NCBI GenBank assembly: GCA_963795435.1
Contig: CAWCHV010000007.1
Coordinates: 1,922,001 to 1,986,000 of the forward strand
DNA from: JAFKFI01 sp963795435
Lineage (GTDB): Bacteria; Pseudomonadota; Alphaproteobacteria; Acetobacterales; Acetobacteraceae
Length of the DNA stretch: 64,000 nt
Direction of reading: 5' to 3'
Part shown: positions 7,829 through 15,991 of the stretch, in pieces
How the letters are laid out: each line of letters opens with the position of its first letter
Numbering within the stretch: position 1 is the first letter of the stretch
Notes under the pieces: model-generated
Databases searched by the model: none
What the model was told of the DNA's origin: nothing
Seen by the model: only the letters and a program-made list of their open reading frames with translations
Translations under genes and position numbers: made by a program

Positions 7829-8971
7829 TTAGTACCCATGCGCCCAGTCTCGCAGCCCAAGGGACATGATTCTCCAAGGTTGATCGACGAGTTTGTTCCA
7901 GGCGTCGCAGCAATGGTCGACCAGGTTGTCGTAGCAGGTGAACACTCGGTTGGAGAGCCAGTTGTCGCGCATGAACTCCCACACGTTCTCTTGCGGGTTC
8001 AGCTCTGGGCATTTGGCGGGCAGCGACACGATTGTGAGGTTGTCGGGCACGACGAGCTTCTCGGACGTGTGCCATCCGGCTTGATCGACAAGAAGCGCCG
8101 CGTGCCGTCCGGGCGCGACCTGCGCCGAGATCGCCGCCAGATGCAGGCCCATCGCCTCGGTGTTGCACCAGGGCAGGATCAGGCCGACGCTCTTGCCCTC
8201 TTTGGGGCAGATGGCACCGAAGATGTAGGTCGAGGCCGTGCGCTGGTCGTGTGGGGCGGATGGCCGGGTGCCGCGTTTCGCCCAGCGTCGCGTGATCTTG
8301 TTTTTCTGACCGATGCGCGCTTCATCGCCGAACCAGATCTCTACATCGCCGGGAGCGACGCCCTTCTGGCGCGCGATCGCGTCCAGCTGCGCGGGGAAGC
8401 TTTTTTAAAAGCCTCGATGGCGCCCTCGGCCTGCGCGTGATGACGCGGACGCGCGGACAGCTTGCGATACCCCATCGCGCGCAGCTCGCGGCCGAGCGTC
8501 TGCTTGGCGATGGTGACCTGGAACTCGTCCCAGACCCATTGGCACAGGTCGATGATGCGCCAACGCACCACGCCATGAATTGCGGGGATCGGCCCGCTCT
8601 CGATCATCTCGGCCAGCGCCGCGCGGTGCCTGTCGTTCAGCCGCGACGGCTGACCGGGCGCCTTGCGATCGACCAGGCCGTCCGGGCCATGGGTGTTGAG
8701 CTTGACCACCCAGTCGCGCACGATCTGCAACGTCACACCGCCGATCCGGGCCGCCTCCGTGCGGCTCGCACCATCGTAGATCGCCGCCAACGCCAGCAAT
8801 CGCCGCGCCTGCGGACCGTCCTTGCTCCGGCGGGCAGCGGACCGCAGCTGCGACGCATCAAAATCGGCCCGAAGCGGGATCGGCATGGCGAACTCCTGCG
8901 TTCGCCGTCTTGAATCAGAACGCCGCCGCGTCGGGGAAGCCCCTCGAGTCACAATCTCGAAGCCTTGGTAT
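7813..8971 (-). mobile_element. IS630-family insertion sequence, copy 1
   Basis: A 1159-bp element, essentially identical to 30911-32069, which fixes both ends. The outer ends are imperfect inverted repeats (TACCAGGACTCTCTGATT on the left against TACCAAGGCTTCGAGATT read inward from the right, 12 of 18 matching). TA dinucleotides flank it at 7811-7812 and 8972-8973, the target duplication expected of the IS630/Tc1-mariner group. It carries one transposase in two overlapping frames. It differs from copy 2 at 8576 and 8581. It has inserted at the extreme 3' end of the PEP-CTERM protease gene. Confidence 0.93.
7829..8886 (-). CDS. IS630-family transposase, two frames joined by probable -1 frameshift
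   Basis: Frame 1 starts at ATG 8886 (MPIPLRADFDASQLR) and encodes the helix-turn-helix region (RTEAARIGGVTLQIVRDWV). Frame 2 encodes the DDE nuclease domain and ends at 7829. On the coding strand they meet at a run of six A (8406-8401) inside GCTTTTAAAAAAGC; a one-base backward slip there gives KK-SFPAQLD and a continuous protein of about 352 residues, the usual IS630 size. Catalytic acids are visible as WFGDEARIG (D188), LLVDQAGWHT and NPQENVWEF. Without slippage the first frame stops at 8341. Both copies carry the same arrangement, which argues for programmed frameshifting rather than damage. Confidence 0.85.
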
Positions 8972-9173
8972 TAGATCGATCATAGCCTTGATCGAACGGC
9001 CAAATTTTTTTCTTCGCACGACGAAGAACCGTCTCGCCGATCCGTCAAAAAATTCGGGCTCTGATTTCAAAGACGATTCCCGATTTGCTCGGTTTCAGCG
9101 ACTATCTGTATCCATCGGTCGATTTCTCGATTCGTCGACAACGTCAGGGAATACGATATCGGGATAAAGACCC

Positions 9174-9531
9174 TCAAGGATCGCCGGCGCGAGCGCTGGC
9201 GAATAGAGCATTGCCTTCGGCGAGCGAGGCGTGGACACCGATAATCAATCGCCCGCTCTCGCCTCGAGAGCGGGTATGGAGGCTAACGGTGATCGCCTCC
9301 ATACCCTCCACAATCCGCCGTGCGGCGGCGAGAAACTCCTCGCCTCCGGCCGGCGGTCTGGCGCCGCCGTTGGTACGCTCGAAGAGCGCCGCCCCTAATT
9401 CAAGTTCAAGATCACGGAGACCTCGACTGAGCGTCGACTGTCGAACATTGAGTATTTCGGCCGCTTGACGGAGGCGCCGATGCTGGGATGCGGACAATCG
9501 CGCATCGCAGATCTCGAAGCTCGATGGTCAT
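9174..9531 (-). pseudogene. LysR-type regulator, frameshifted and 3'-truncated
   Basis: The ATG at 9531 begins MTIELRDLRCAIV. One base later the frame that continues the protein reads ASQHRRLRQAAEILNVRQST, the typical LysR helix-turn-helix, followed by LSRGLRDLELELGAALFERT. One extra C near 9492 explains the shift. After the start of the effector domain (GRLIIGVHASLAEGN) the similarity stops and a stop codon follows at 9174, so most of the ligand-binding domain is missing. It starts 3 bases after the stop of the pectin-acetylesterase-like gene on the same strand, suggesting a former operon. Confidence 0.75.
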
Positions 9532-9534
9532 GGC

Positions 9535-10649
9535 TCACTGAGGAAACGTGGGGCGCGCCCAATGGTACTCAGGGGTTTCGCAGTCCACACAAGTTATGTC
9601 CTTTACCGGCTTGCCGGTAACGGCGGCCGTAAACCAATCGAGGAATCGCACGCCGTTGGTCTGACGCGTGTAGAACCTGTCCAGCACATGGGGGCGTCCG
9701 CGGTTGTCCAGCGCATTTTTTGCCAGAACGGCGTCGTATACCCGCCGATGATGGCTTCGTCATGCCCCCAGCTGGTATAGGTGCGGAAATTGGCAACTTT
9801 GGCGCGGATATAGGCGTGCGCCTGGTCGAGCTTTGCCGGAACGTCGGGCCTTTTCTCCCCGATGAGCTGCAGGAACATCGCCTGCACGGCATCGTGCCGT
9901 TCGTTGTACTGGTGAAAGACGATGTCGGGATGAAGCCTGGCCGCCCGGATGTAGAGGTCCTCGATGCTCAGACCCTCGATCGGCAAATCCTCGAAGCCTG
10001 CGACGCGCTTCAGGACATTCTCCGTTCCCCACGACTTGAATAGGGGGGCGAGCTTCTCGCTCAGGTGATAGGCGCCGCCGCCGTCGGCGAAGTGGGTGAC
10101 CAGGGCGCCAGGGTAATGCCGGGCGACGATGTGCGTGTAGAGGGGCGAGGCAAGCGCGCCGGCGCTCCAGCCCATGACCGCGACGGTGTTCGGCTGCTTG
10201 TAGGTCCTGAACATCCAGTCCAGGGCAAGCATGGCATTGTCAAAGCCCTTGTGCAGGATCGTCAGCTTGCCTGCCGGGTGGCCGTTCATCGCCGGCGTGT
10301 CATAGACGGGCGTTGCGTCGCCCAGAAAAACGTCGCCGTTGGCCGTGGGAAGGTAAATCAGGGTGTAGTCGGCGAGCAGGTTTTCGATGTTGTCGGTATC
10401 GAAGACCCCGCCGAAATTGCTCGGATCCTGTTCGAGGCCCGCGAACGCCCGGTAGTGCGGGCGGCAGTGCAACGCGCAGTTTTCGCCCGTCCAGCATGCG
10501 CCACCGCCAGAAAAGACGACGGCGAGCCTGGCGGGATCGCCTTCCTTCACCCAAAAGGAGTAGGGCGTACCCTGTGATGCTCCAGGCGCTGCCGCCGGCA
10601 GCACGTTGCGCCAGTCACGTCCAACGGATTGAACGGGTTGGGTTGGCAT
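9535..10649 (-). pseudogene. Pectinacetylesterase/Notum-like hydrolase, frameshifted near the C-terminus
   Basis: The ATG at 10649 has a strong ribosome site (AGGAGACAAC) directly upstream. The protein shows the alpha/beta-hydrolase pattern of the pectinacetylesterase family: VVFSGGGACWTGENCA (oxyanion region), a GWSAGALASPLY nucleophile elbow, and a late GHDEAIIGG histidine region. At PFWQK the frame breaks at a run of six T on the plus strand (9716-9721). With one more base the reading continues NALDNRGRPHVLDRFYTRQT and ends at 9535, giving about 371 residues. The acyl substrate is unknown. No clear signal peptide is seen from this start. Confidence 0.72.
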
Positions 10650-10710
10650 TGTTGTCTCCTGGACGATGTGGGCTGTCGGCAATTTTCGGTTCCAGTTTCG
10701 CGACGCTCCG

Positions 10711-10985
10711 TCACGAGTTGGCGATCGTCACCGCACCGCCGACGCGTTCGTCGCTCGTCAGCTGATCGACGCAGAATTTCGCCACGTCCGCCCAGGTGAT
10801 CTTGTGGGCGGTGTCGTGTCCCTGGGAAGACCTTTACGTTTCCTGTGGCGGCGTGGTCGGTGAGCATCGCGGGGCGGACGACGACGAAGGCAATGCCGCT
10901 CGCGCGGACGACCGCTTCCGCCGCGGCCTTGTCTTCGGTCGAGCCGCGCAGGGTCGACAGCGAATGTGTGAGAAACCGTCGGCAA
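10711..10985 (-). pseudogene. NAD(P)-binding SDR/NmrA-like protein, 3' fragment
   Basis: Only about the C-terminal third of an NAD(P)H-binding (NmrA/SDR-like) protein can be read. LRGSTEDKAAAEAVVRASGI then VVVRPAMLTDHAATGNVKVF lie in one frame, and GHDTAHKITWADVAKFCVDQ then LTSDERVGGAVTIANS in the next, joined if one C is removed near 10824. No N-terminal Rossmann glycine motif is present upstream; the remaining sequence runs into the control region of the divergent LysR gene. It therefore looks truncated as well as shifted. LysR-SDR divergent pairs are common, which suggests it was the target of the neighbour at 11064. Confidence 0.65.
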
Positions 10986-11063
10986 GCGCCAGACGCATCG
11001 GACGCACACTATAGTTGCGTCAGACGCTAGATTCTTATCGGCCAAATCCGATAGGCTCCGTTC

Positions 11064-11994
11064 ATGGATGCCGTGGACATGAATCTGCTTGCGGCGTTGG
11101 ACGCACTGCTCGCCGAAGGGAGCGTGACCGGCGCGGCGCGGCGCCTCGGTTTGAGTGCTTCCGCCATGAGCTCGAACTCTCGCGCGGCTCCGGTCAGCGA
11201 CAGGTGATCCGCTGCTCGTGCGCGCGGGGCGGGGGCTTGTGCCGACGCCGCGTGCCGCCGAACTGCGCGACCGCGTCCACCAGCTGACCCGAGACGTGCG
11301 CGCGGTCTTGACGCCGGATGTGAGTCATTTGGACGTCGCCTCGCTCGAACGAACTTTCACCATTCGAGCCAATGAAGGGTTTGTCGCCGCCCTTTCCGCT
11401 CCTATGGTCGCAGCTATCACCGGGGCTGCGCCGCGCGTCCGTCTGCGTTTCGCGCCCAAGCCCGAGAAGGATGCGCGCCCGCTTCGGGAGGGGCAGATCG
11501 ACTTGGAGATCGGCGTGCTGGGCGCGTTCGCGCCGGAGATTCGCACACGGTCCTTGTTTCGAGACGGATTCGTTGGGGTGGCGCGGATCGGGCATCGGCT
11601 TCTTTCTGGCGCAGATATCACGCCCGAAAGGTATGCGGCTTGCGATCATGTTGTTGCGTCACGAAGAGGGGAATTCACCGGACCCGTTGACGACGCCCTG
11701 GAGGAGCTCGGGCTCCAAAGGACGACATCTGTCGTAGTGCCCGGGTTTCCTGATGCGATGCGGATCGCTCGTGACTCGGATTTGGTCGCGCTCGTGCCGC
11801 GCTCGTGCCTCGGCGGTAGCCTTGCGAACGATCACGCAGCGACAGCAGGACTTCAAAGCTTCGAGCTTCCAGTTCGGACGCCGGAGATCGTGATTTCGGC
11901 GATGTGGCATCCTCGAATGGACGCCGATCCGGCACATCGCTGGCTTCGTGATACCGTCGTCTCAGTGTGCCGGACGGCGAATTCGCGACGATGA
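11064..11994 (+). pseudogene. LysR-type transcriptional regulator, frameshifted in the DNA-binding domain
   Basis: The first frame (ATG 11064) gives MDAVDMNLLAALDALLAEGS and VTGAARRLGLSASAMS, a LysR helix-turn-helix. Dropping one base near 11168-11174 continues it as RTLARLRSATGDPLLVRAGR, followed by the complete effector-binding domain to 11994 (about 300 residues in total). As sequenced, the first frame stops within the recognition region, so no full regulator is made. It is divergent from the SDR fragment it may once have controlled. Confidence 0.75.
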
Positions 11995-12064
11995 CAATCG
12001 CCGAAACTGAGAAACTCTGCCGTTACAGAAACATTGCCTCAACGTCCGATCATCAATAAGCGAA

Positions 12065-12111
12065 TGGCTCACCCGACAGGATTCGAACTTGTGACCTTCG
12101 GCTTCGGATGG
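12065..12111 (-). pseudogene. tRNA-Arg(CCG) 3'-half remnant
   Basis: Read leftward, the sequence holds an anticodon loop (ATCCGAA, anticodon CCG), a variable loop AGGTC, a T arm (ACAAG-TTCGAAT-CCTGT, one mismatch) and an acceptor 3' strand CGGGTGA-G-CCA. The matching 5' acceptor and D arm are absent, and the anticodon stem does not pair fully. It is thus a 3' tRNA fragment, not a working tRNA. Such fragments are typically left by integrases that recombine into tRNA 3' ends. It lies about 100 bases beyond the 3' end of guaA. Confidence 0.6.
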
Positions 12112-12211
12112 CAGAGATTCAGAGTGATGCGAGGACTATCGACATCTATCGTTGGGACAACTTCGAATCTACTACGCTGCTCTATCCCACTCTACTCCAT
12201 AGCACTCCTCC

Positions 12212-13783
12212 TCACTCCCACTCGATCGTCCCCGGCGGCTTGCTGGTGATGTCGTAGGTGACGCGGTTGATGCCGCGCACCTCGTTGACGATGCGGTTCG
12301 AGACCCGGGTGAGGAAGCCCATGTCGAACGGGTAGATGTCCGCCGTCATGCCGTCGGTGCTGGTCACGGCGCGCAGCGCGCAAGCGTGGTCGTAGGTCCG
12401 CTGGTCGCCCATCACGCCTACCGTGCGCACCGGCAGCAGCACCGCGAAGGCCTGCCAGATCGCGTCGTACAGGCCGGCGTCGCGGATTTCCTCGAGGTAG
12501 ATCGCGTCGGCGCGGCGCAGCAGGTCGAGCTTCTCGCGGGTGATCGCGCCGGGGATGCGGATGGCGAGGCCGGGGCCGGGGAACGGGTGGCGGCCGACGG
12601 TGCTGTCCGGAATGCCGAGTTCGCGGCCGAGCGCGCGCACCTCGTCCTTGAACAATTCGCGCAGCGGCTCCACCAAGCGCATCCGCATCCGCTCGGGCAG
12701 GCCGCCGACGTTGTGGTGCGACTTGATGGTGACGCTCGGGCCGCCGGTGAAGCTCACGCTCTCGATCACGTCCGGATACAACGTGCCCTGCGCGAGGAAA
12801 TCCGCGCCGCCGAGTTTCTTCGCCTCCTGCTCGAACACCTCGACGAACAGCCTGCCGATCGTTTTCCGCTTCGTCTCCGGGTCGGTGATGCCGTCGAGCG
12901 CGGCGAGAAACGCATCCGATGCGTCGCGGTGCACCAGCGAAATGTTGAAACGCTGGCGGAATGTGCGTTCCACCTCCTCCGCCTCGCCCTGCCGCAGCAG
13001 TCCGTGATCGACGAAGATGCAGGTGAGCTGGTCGCCGATCGCCTCGTGGATCAGCACCGCGGCCACCGAGGAATCGACGCCACCCGAGAGGCCGCAGATC
13101 ACCCGGCCGCGCCCGACTTGCGCGCGGATGCGCTCGATTTCGGCGGCGCGAAAGCCGGCCATCGTCCAGCGCCCGGAGAGGCCCGCGACGTTGTGGGTGA
13201 AATTGCGCAGGAGCCGCGCGCCGTGCGGCGTGTGCACGACCTCTAGGTGGAACTGCACGGCGTAGAACTTGCGCGCGTCGTCGGCGATGGCGGCGAACGG
13301 CGCGCCCTCGCTCACCGCCACGGTGCGGAAGCCGGGCGGCAATTTCGTCACCCGGTCGCCGTGGCTCATCCACACCTGCTCGCGGGCACCCTTCTCCCAG
13401 GCGCCGTGGAACAGCGCGCAATCGTTTGTGACCTCGACGAAGGCGCGGCCGAACTCGCGATGCTCCGAGCCTTGGACCTCGCCGCCGAGCTGGACGCACA
13501 TCACCTGCTGGCCGTAGCAGATGCCGAGCACCGGAACGCCCGCCTCGAACACGATGTCGGGTGCGCGCGGAGCCTCCGCCTCGGTGACGCTCGCCGGGCC
13601 GCCGGAGAGCACGAAGGCGCGCGCGCCAAACGCGGCGATGCGGGCGGGGTCGGCGTTGAACGGCCAGATCTCGCAATAGACGCCGCTCTCGCGCAGCCGC
13701 CGCGCGATCAGCTGCGTCACCTGGCTGCCGAAATCGAGGATCAGCACGCGCTCGGCCGCCAGTTCGGTCAGGGTCTCGGTCAT
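12212..13783 (-). CDS. guaA: GMP synthase (glutamine-hydrolysing)
   Basis: A 523-residue GuaA that converts XMP to GMP using glutamine and ATP. The class-I glutamine amidotransferase domain comes first (VLILDFGSQVTQLIARRLRE; nucleophile in GICYGQQ; His and Glu in VQFHLEVVHT, where many homologues have Pro between them). The ATP-pyrophosphatase domain follows with the P-loop VICGLSGGVDSSV near residue 226. The C-terminal dimerisation domain ends RVTYDITSKPPGTIEWE, the usual terminus. It is transcribed leftward and ends next to the tRNA-Arg remnant. The 3' end of guaA is a known integration site for genomic islands in other bacteria. Confidence 0.97.
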   Translation of the reverse strand: MTETLTELAAERVLILDFGSQVTQLIARRLRESGVYCEIWPFNADPARIAAFGARAFVLSGGPASVTEAEAPRAPDIVFEAGVPVLGICYGQQVMCVQLGGEVQGSEHREFGRAFVEVTNDCALFHGAWEKGAREQVWMSHGDRVTKLPPGFRTVAVSEGAPFAAIADDARKFYAVQFHLEVVHTPHGARLLRNFTHNVAGLSGRWTMAGFRAAEIERIRAQVGRGRVICGLSGGVDSSVAAVLIHEAIGDQLTCIFVDHGLLRQGEAEEVERTFRQRFNISLVHRDASDAFLAALDGITDPETKRKTIGRLFVEVFEQEAKKLGGADFLAQGTLYPDVIESVSFTGGPSVTIKSHHNVGGLPERMRMRLVEPLRELFKDEVRALGRELGIPDSTVGRHPFPGPGLAIRIPGAITREKLDLLRRADAIYLEEIRDAGLYDAIWQAFAVLLPVRTVGVMGDQRTYDHACALRAVTSTDGMTADIYPFDMGFLTRVSNRIVNEVRGINRVTYDITSKPPGTIEWE

Positions 13784-13874
13784 GCGGTTCCCCGGAGCAA
13801 TGATGTGGAGCGGCTTGCAGCACGAGGCATCGCGGGCGGCAAGTGGGATCGCCCTTTGATTCCGATATAGTGGA

Positions 13875-14471
13875 ATGTATGGTGCTTATATGAGCTTAAT
13901 CACGCCCGGCATCGACGGCCGCATCGGCGGCCGCGTCCGCGAGCTTCGCGCCGAGAGAAATCTCACGTTGGGCGGGCTCGCCCACCGGGCGGACATCAGC
14001 CGGGCGATGCTGTCACGCATCGAGCGGGGCGAATCGAGCCCCACCGCGCAGCTTCTGAACAAGGTTTGCGGTGGCCTCGGCGTCACGCTCTCGACGCTGT
14101 TCGCCGCGACCGAGACGCCCGCCAGCCCGCTCGCTCGGCGCGACGACCAACCGACCTGGCGCGATCCCACCACACATTATCTGCGCCGCGCCGTCTCGCC
14201 GCCGGCAACCGGGTCGCCGGTCGATATCGTGGAGATCGAGTTCCCGCCCGGCGGCAGCATTGCATTCGACAATCAGCGCCTCGCCGGCACGGACCAGCAC
14301 ATCTGGGTGCTCGACGGCACGCTGGAATTGGAACTTGGGAACGAGACCTTCCGGCTCGATCGGGGCGATTGCCTGATGATGCGCTTCGACCGGCCGATCC
14401 TGTTCCGCAACCCCACGCAGCGGCCGATCCGCTACGCCGTCATCATCAGCCACGGAGCCGGAAGGCCATGA
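13875..14471 (+). CDS. XRE-cupin transcriptional regulator
   Basis: A 198-residue two-domain regulator. The N-terminal XRE helix-turn-helix (VRELRAERNLTLGGLAHRAD then ISRAMLSRIERGESSPTAQL) is followed by a C-terminal cupin sensor (GSPVDIVEIEFPPGG, WVLDGTLELELG, FRLDRGDCLMM). Regulators of this class usually control an adjacent gene in response to a small ligand. An in-frame ATG at 13890 (MSLITPG) is an equally plausible start. The stop overlaps the start of the downstream acetyltransferase (ATGA), so the acetyltransferase is its most likely functional partner. It is divergent from guaA with about 90 bases between them. Confidence 0.88.
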   Translation: MYGAYMSLITPGIDGRIGGRVRELRAERNLTLGGLAHRADISRAMLSRIERGESSPTAQLLNKVCGGLGVTLSTLFAATETPASPLARRDDQPTWRDPTTHYLRRAVSPPATGSPVDIVEIEFPPGGSIAFDNQRLAGTDQHIWVLDGTLELELGNETFRLDRGDCLMMRFDRPILFRNPTQRPIRYAVIISHGAGRP

Positions 14472-15016
14472 CAGCGATCCGCGCCCTCCATGCGACCGAG
14501 GCCGACGCGCGTCTCGGCGAACTGGCCGACATCCTGGTGGATGCCGTGGCGCACGGCGCCTCGGTCAACTTCATCGCGGGATTTTCCGACGATGAGGGAC
14601 GCGACTTCTGGCGCGACCAGCTTCCCGGCATGGCGAGTGGCGAGAAGCGGCTGCTGGTCGGCGACGACGGCGAGCGGCTTGTCGCGACAGTCCTGCTGAC
14701 CTTCGCGCACCAGCCCAACGCGCCGCACCGTGCCGAGATCGGCAAGATGCTGGTGCTTTCCTCGGTGCGACGGCAGGGCCTTGGGCGTCGTCTGCTCGCG
14801 GCGGCGGAAAATGCCGCACGCGAGGCGGGACGCACGTTGCTGATGCTCGACACCGAAAGCGGCAGCGCCGGCGACTTGCTGTATCGGAGGTGCGGCTGGA
14901 CCGAGATTGGCCGGGTTCCCGATCACGCCTTCAGGCCGGACGGACGCCTCGCCGCGACCACCCTTTTCTGCAAGACGCTCGGCCCGCACCGCCGCCCTCC
15001 TGGCGTGACCCAATGA
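14468..15016 (+). CDS. GNAT family N-acetyltransferase
   Basis: A 182-residue GNAT acetyltransferase. The acetyl-CoA binding motif A is clear (EIGKMLVLSSVRRQGLGRRL), followed by LLAAAENAAREAGRTLLMLD and a C-terminal region with LLYRRCGWTEIGRVPDHAF. It transfers an acetyl group to an amine that cannot be identified from sequence. The gene overlaps by 4 bases both the XRE-cupin gene upstream and the small GHNGGPPL gene downstream, so the three form one translationally coupled operon. Confidence 0.9.
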   Translation: MTAIRALHATEADARLGELADILVDAVAHGASVNFIAGFSDDEGRDFWRDQLPGMASGEKRLLVGDDGERLVATVLLTFAHQPNAPHRAEIGKMLVLSSVRRQGLGRRLLAAAENAAREAGRTLLMLDTESGSAGDLLYRRCGWTEIGRVPDHAFRPDGRLAATTLFCKTLGPHRRPPGVTQ

Positions 15017-15254
15017 CCAAGCTGGAGGACGCGACGCACCCAGCCCCACACGGCTCGGGCACAACGGCGGCCCTCCCCTGGAACAGGACGACCCAGGAGC
15101 ATCGTGGCGCCTGTGGTGCTGGCGGCGAGCGCACAAGCGGGCGTGGTCGGCACCTCGGGAGATCGCGCTGCGGCGCCTCGCGCGGGCCGAAGAACTCGGC
15201 ATGACCTATCGGGAGTACGCGTTGGAAATCCTCGAGCGCGGCCGACACCTGTGA
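15013..15254 (+). pseudogene. Small conserved GHNGGPPL-motif protein, apparent one-base deletion
   Basis: The ATG at 15013 overlaps the acetyltransferase stop (ATGA). The first frame gives MTKLEDATH and then loses sense. Adding one C in the CCC run at 15039-15041 gives an 80-residue protein that continues PSPTRLGHNGGPPLEQDD, then WRLWCWRRAHKRAW and LARAEELGMTYREYALEILE, ending ERGRHL at 15254. The GHNGGPPL motif and the basic, Trp-rich helix after it are hallmarks of a small, widespread alphaproteobacterial protein family of unknown function. The clean downstream frame suggests the gene is real and the indel may be a sequence error. Confidence 0.6.
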
Positions 15255-15289
15255 TGGCGCACACAGAGGCTCAGGTTCAGCGACCCGGG

Positions 15290-15327
15290 CCGAGCGGCCC
15301 CGCTTGGCTCGACCGAAGGCCGCTCGG
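15290..15327. terminator. Possible bidirectional hairpin between convergent genes
   Basis: CCGAGCGGCC at 15290-15299 pairs perfectly with GGCCGCTCGG at 15318-15327 across an 18-base loop. It sits in the 167-base gap where the rightward GHNGGPPL gene and the leftward acetyltransferase gene converge. No T tract follows, so intrinsic termination is only a suggestion. Confidence 0.3.
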
Positions 15328-15421
15328 GCCGCGCCCCCTGAGCCGCCGCCCGAGGCACCCAGCCGGTGGAAGCCGCCGATCTTGCTGCCGCCGTGGCCGG
15401 ACTGACGGCGGCGCGCTCCAG

Positions 15422-15991
15422 CTACGAAGCTTGCGGCGAGGCCTGCAGCAGCCGCTCGATCGGATCCCACACGAAGGCGGTCTGCTTCACGACCTGGCCG
15501 CCGACCTGCACGCAGGCCTCCGCCACCGGACGGCCGCCGAGACGCTCGTAGAACCATCGGCTCGGGTTGTCGCGCAGCACCCAGACGAACACCGAGCGGC
15601 AGCCGGTCTCGGCGAGATGCGCGGCCAGCGTCCGCATCAGCCGCCGACCGACACCGCGTTCGCGGAAATCGTCGAGCACGTAGAGCGTCTCGATCTCGCC
15701 CTCCGCCAACCCGCGGCCGCCGATTTCGGCCATCCGCGCCGGGCCGCCGGTGGCGAAGCCGACGATGCGCGGCGAGGTGCCGGCAAGCGCCTCCTGCCCG
15801 GTGACCGCCGCGACGAACACCGGCGTCCCCGCGCGGATCGACTGGTCGTAGTGCGCGGCCTGCCGAGGCACCGAGAGGCGGGCGAGGAAATTGTCGGGCA
15901 GGATGCCGGGATAGGCGCTGCGCCACGCCGCGACGTGCACCGCGCCGATCGCGATGCTGTCGGCCGGACGGGCGCGGCGGATCGAGATCAT
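15422..15991 (-). CDS. GNAT family N-acetyltransferase
   Basis: A 189-residue acetyltransferase starting MISIRRARPADSIAIGAVHV. The acetyl-CoA motif is IETLYVLDDFRERGVGRRLM, followed by RTLAAHLAETGCRSVFVWVL and the RWFYERLGG strand typical of GNAT C-termini. The ATG at 15991 overlaps the rsmB stop by 4 bases, making it the last member of the ppx-rlmE-guaB-HAD-rsmB run. RimI-type modification of a ribosomal or translation protein would fit the company it keeps, but that is speculation; the substrate cannot be read from sequence. Confidence 0.88.
   Translation of the reverse strand: MISIRRARPADSIAIGAVHVAAWRSAYPGILPDNFLARLSVPRQAAHYDQSIRAGTPVFVAAVTGQEALAGTSPRIVGFATGGPARMAEIGGRGLAEGEIETLYVLDDFRERGVGRRLMRTLAAHLAETGCRSVFVWVLRDNPSRWFYERLGGRPVAEACVQVGGQVVKQTAFVWDPIERLLQASPQAS

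Noticed and set aside
7614..8168. Second leftward frame within IS630 copy 1 (and its twin in copy 2)
   Set aside because: It is an out-of-frame shadow of the DDE domain; the true second frame is the one carrying WFGDEARIG and LLVDQAGWHT.
6622..12211. Direct repeat of the guaA 3' end as an island att site
   Set aside because: Only a 9-base partial match (CTCCCACTC near 6721-6730) was seen, far too short to support an attachment duplication.
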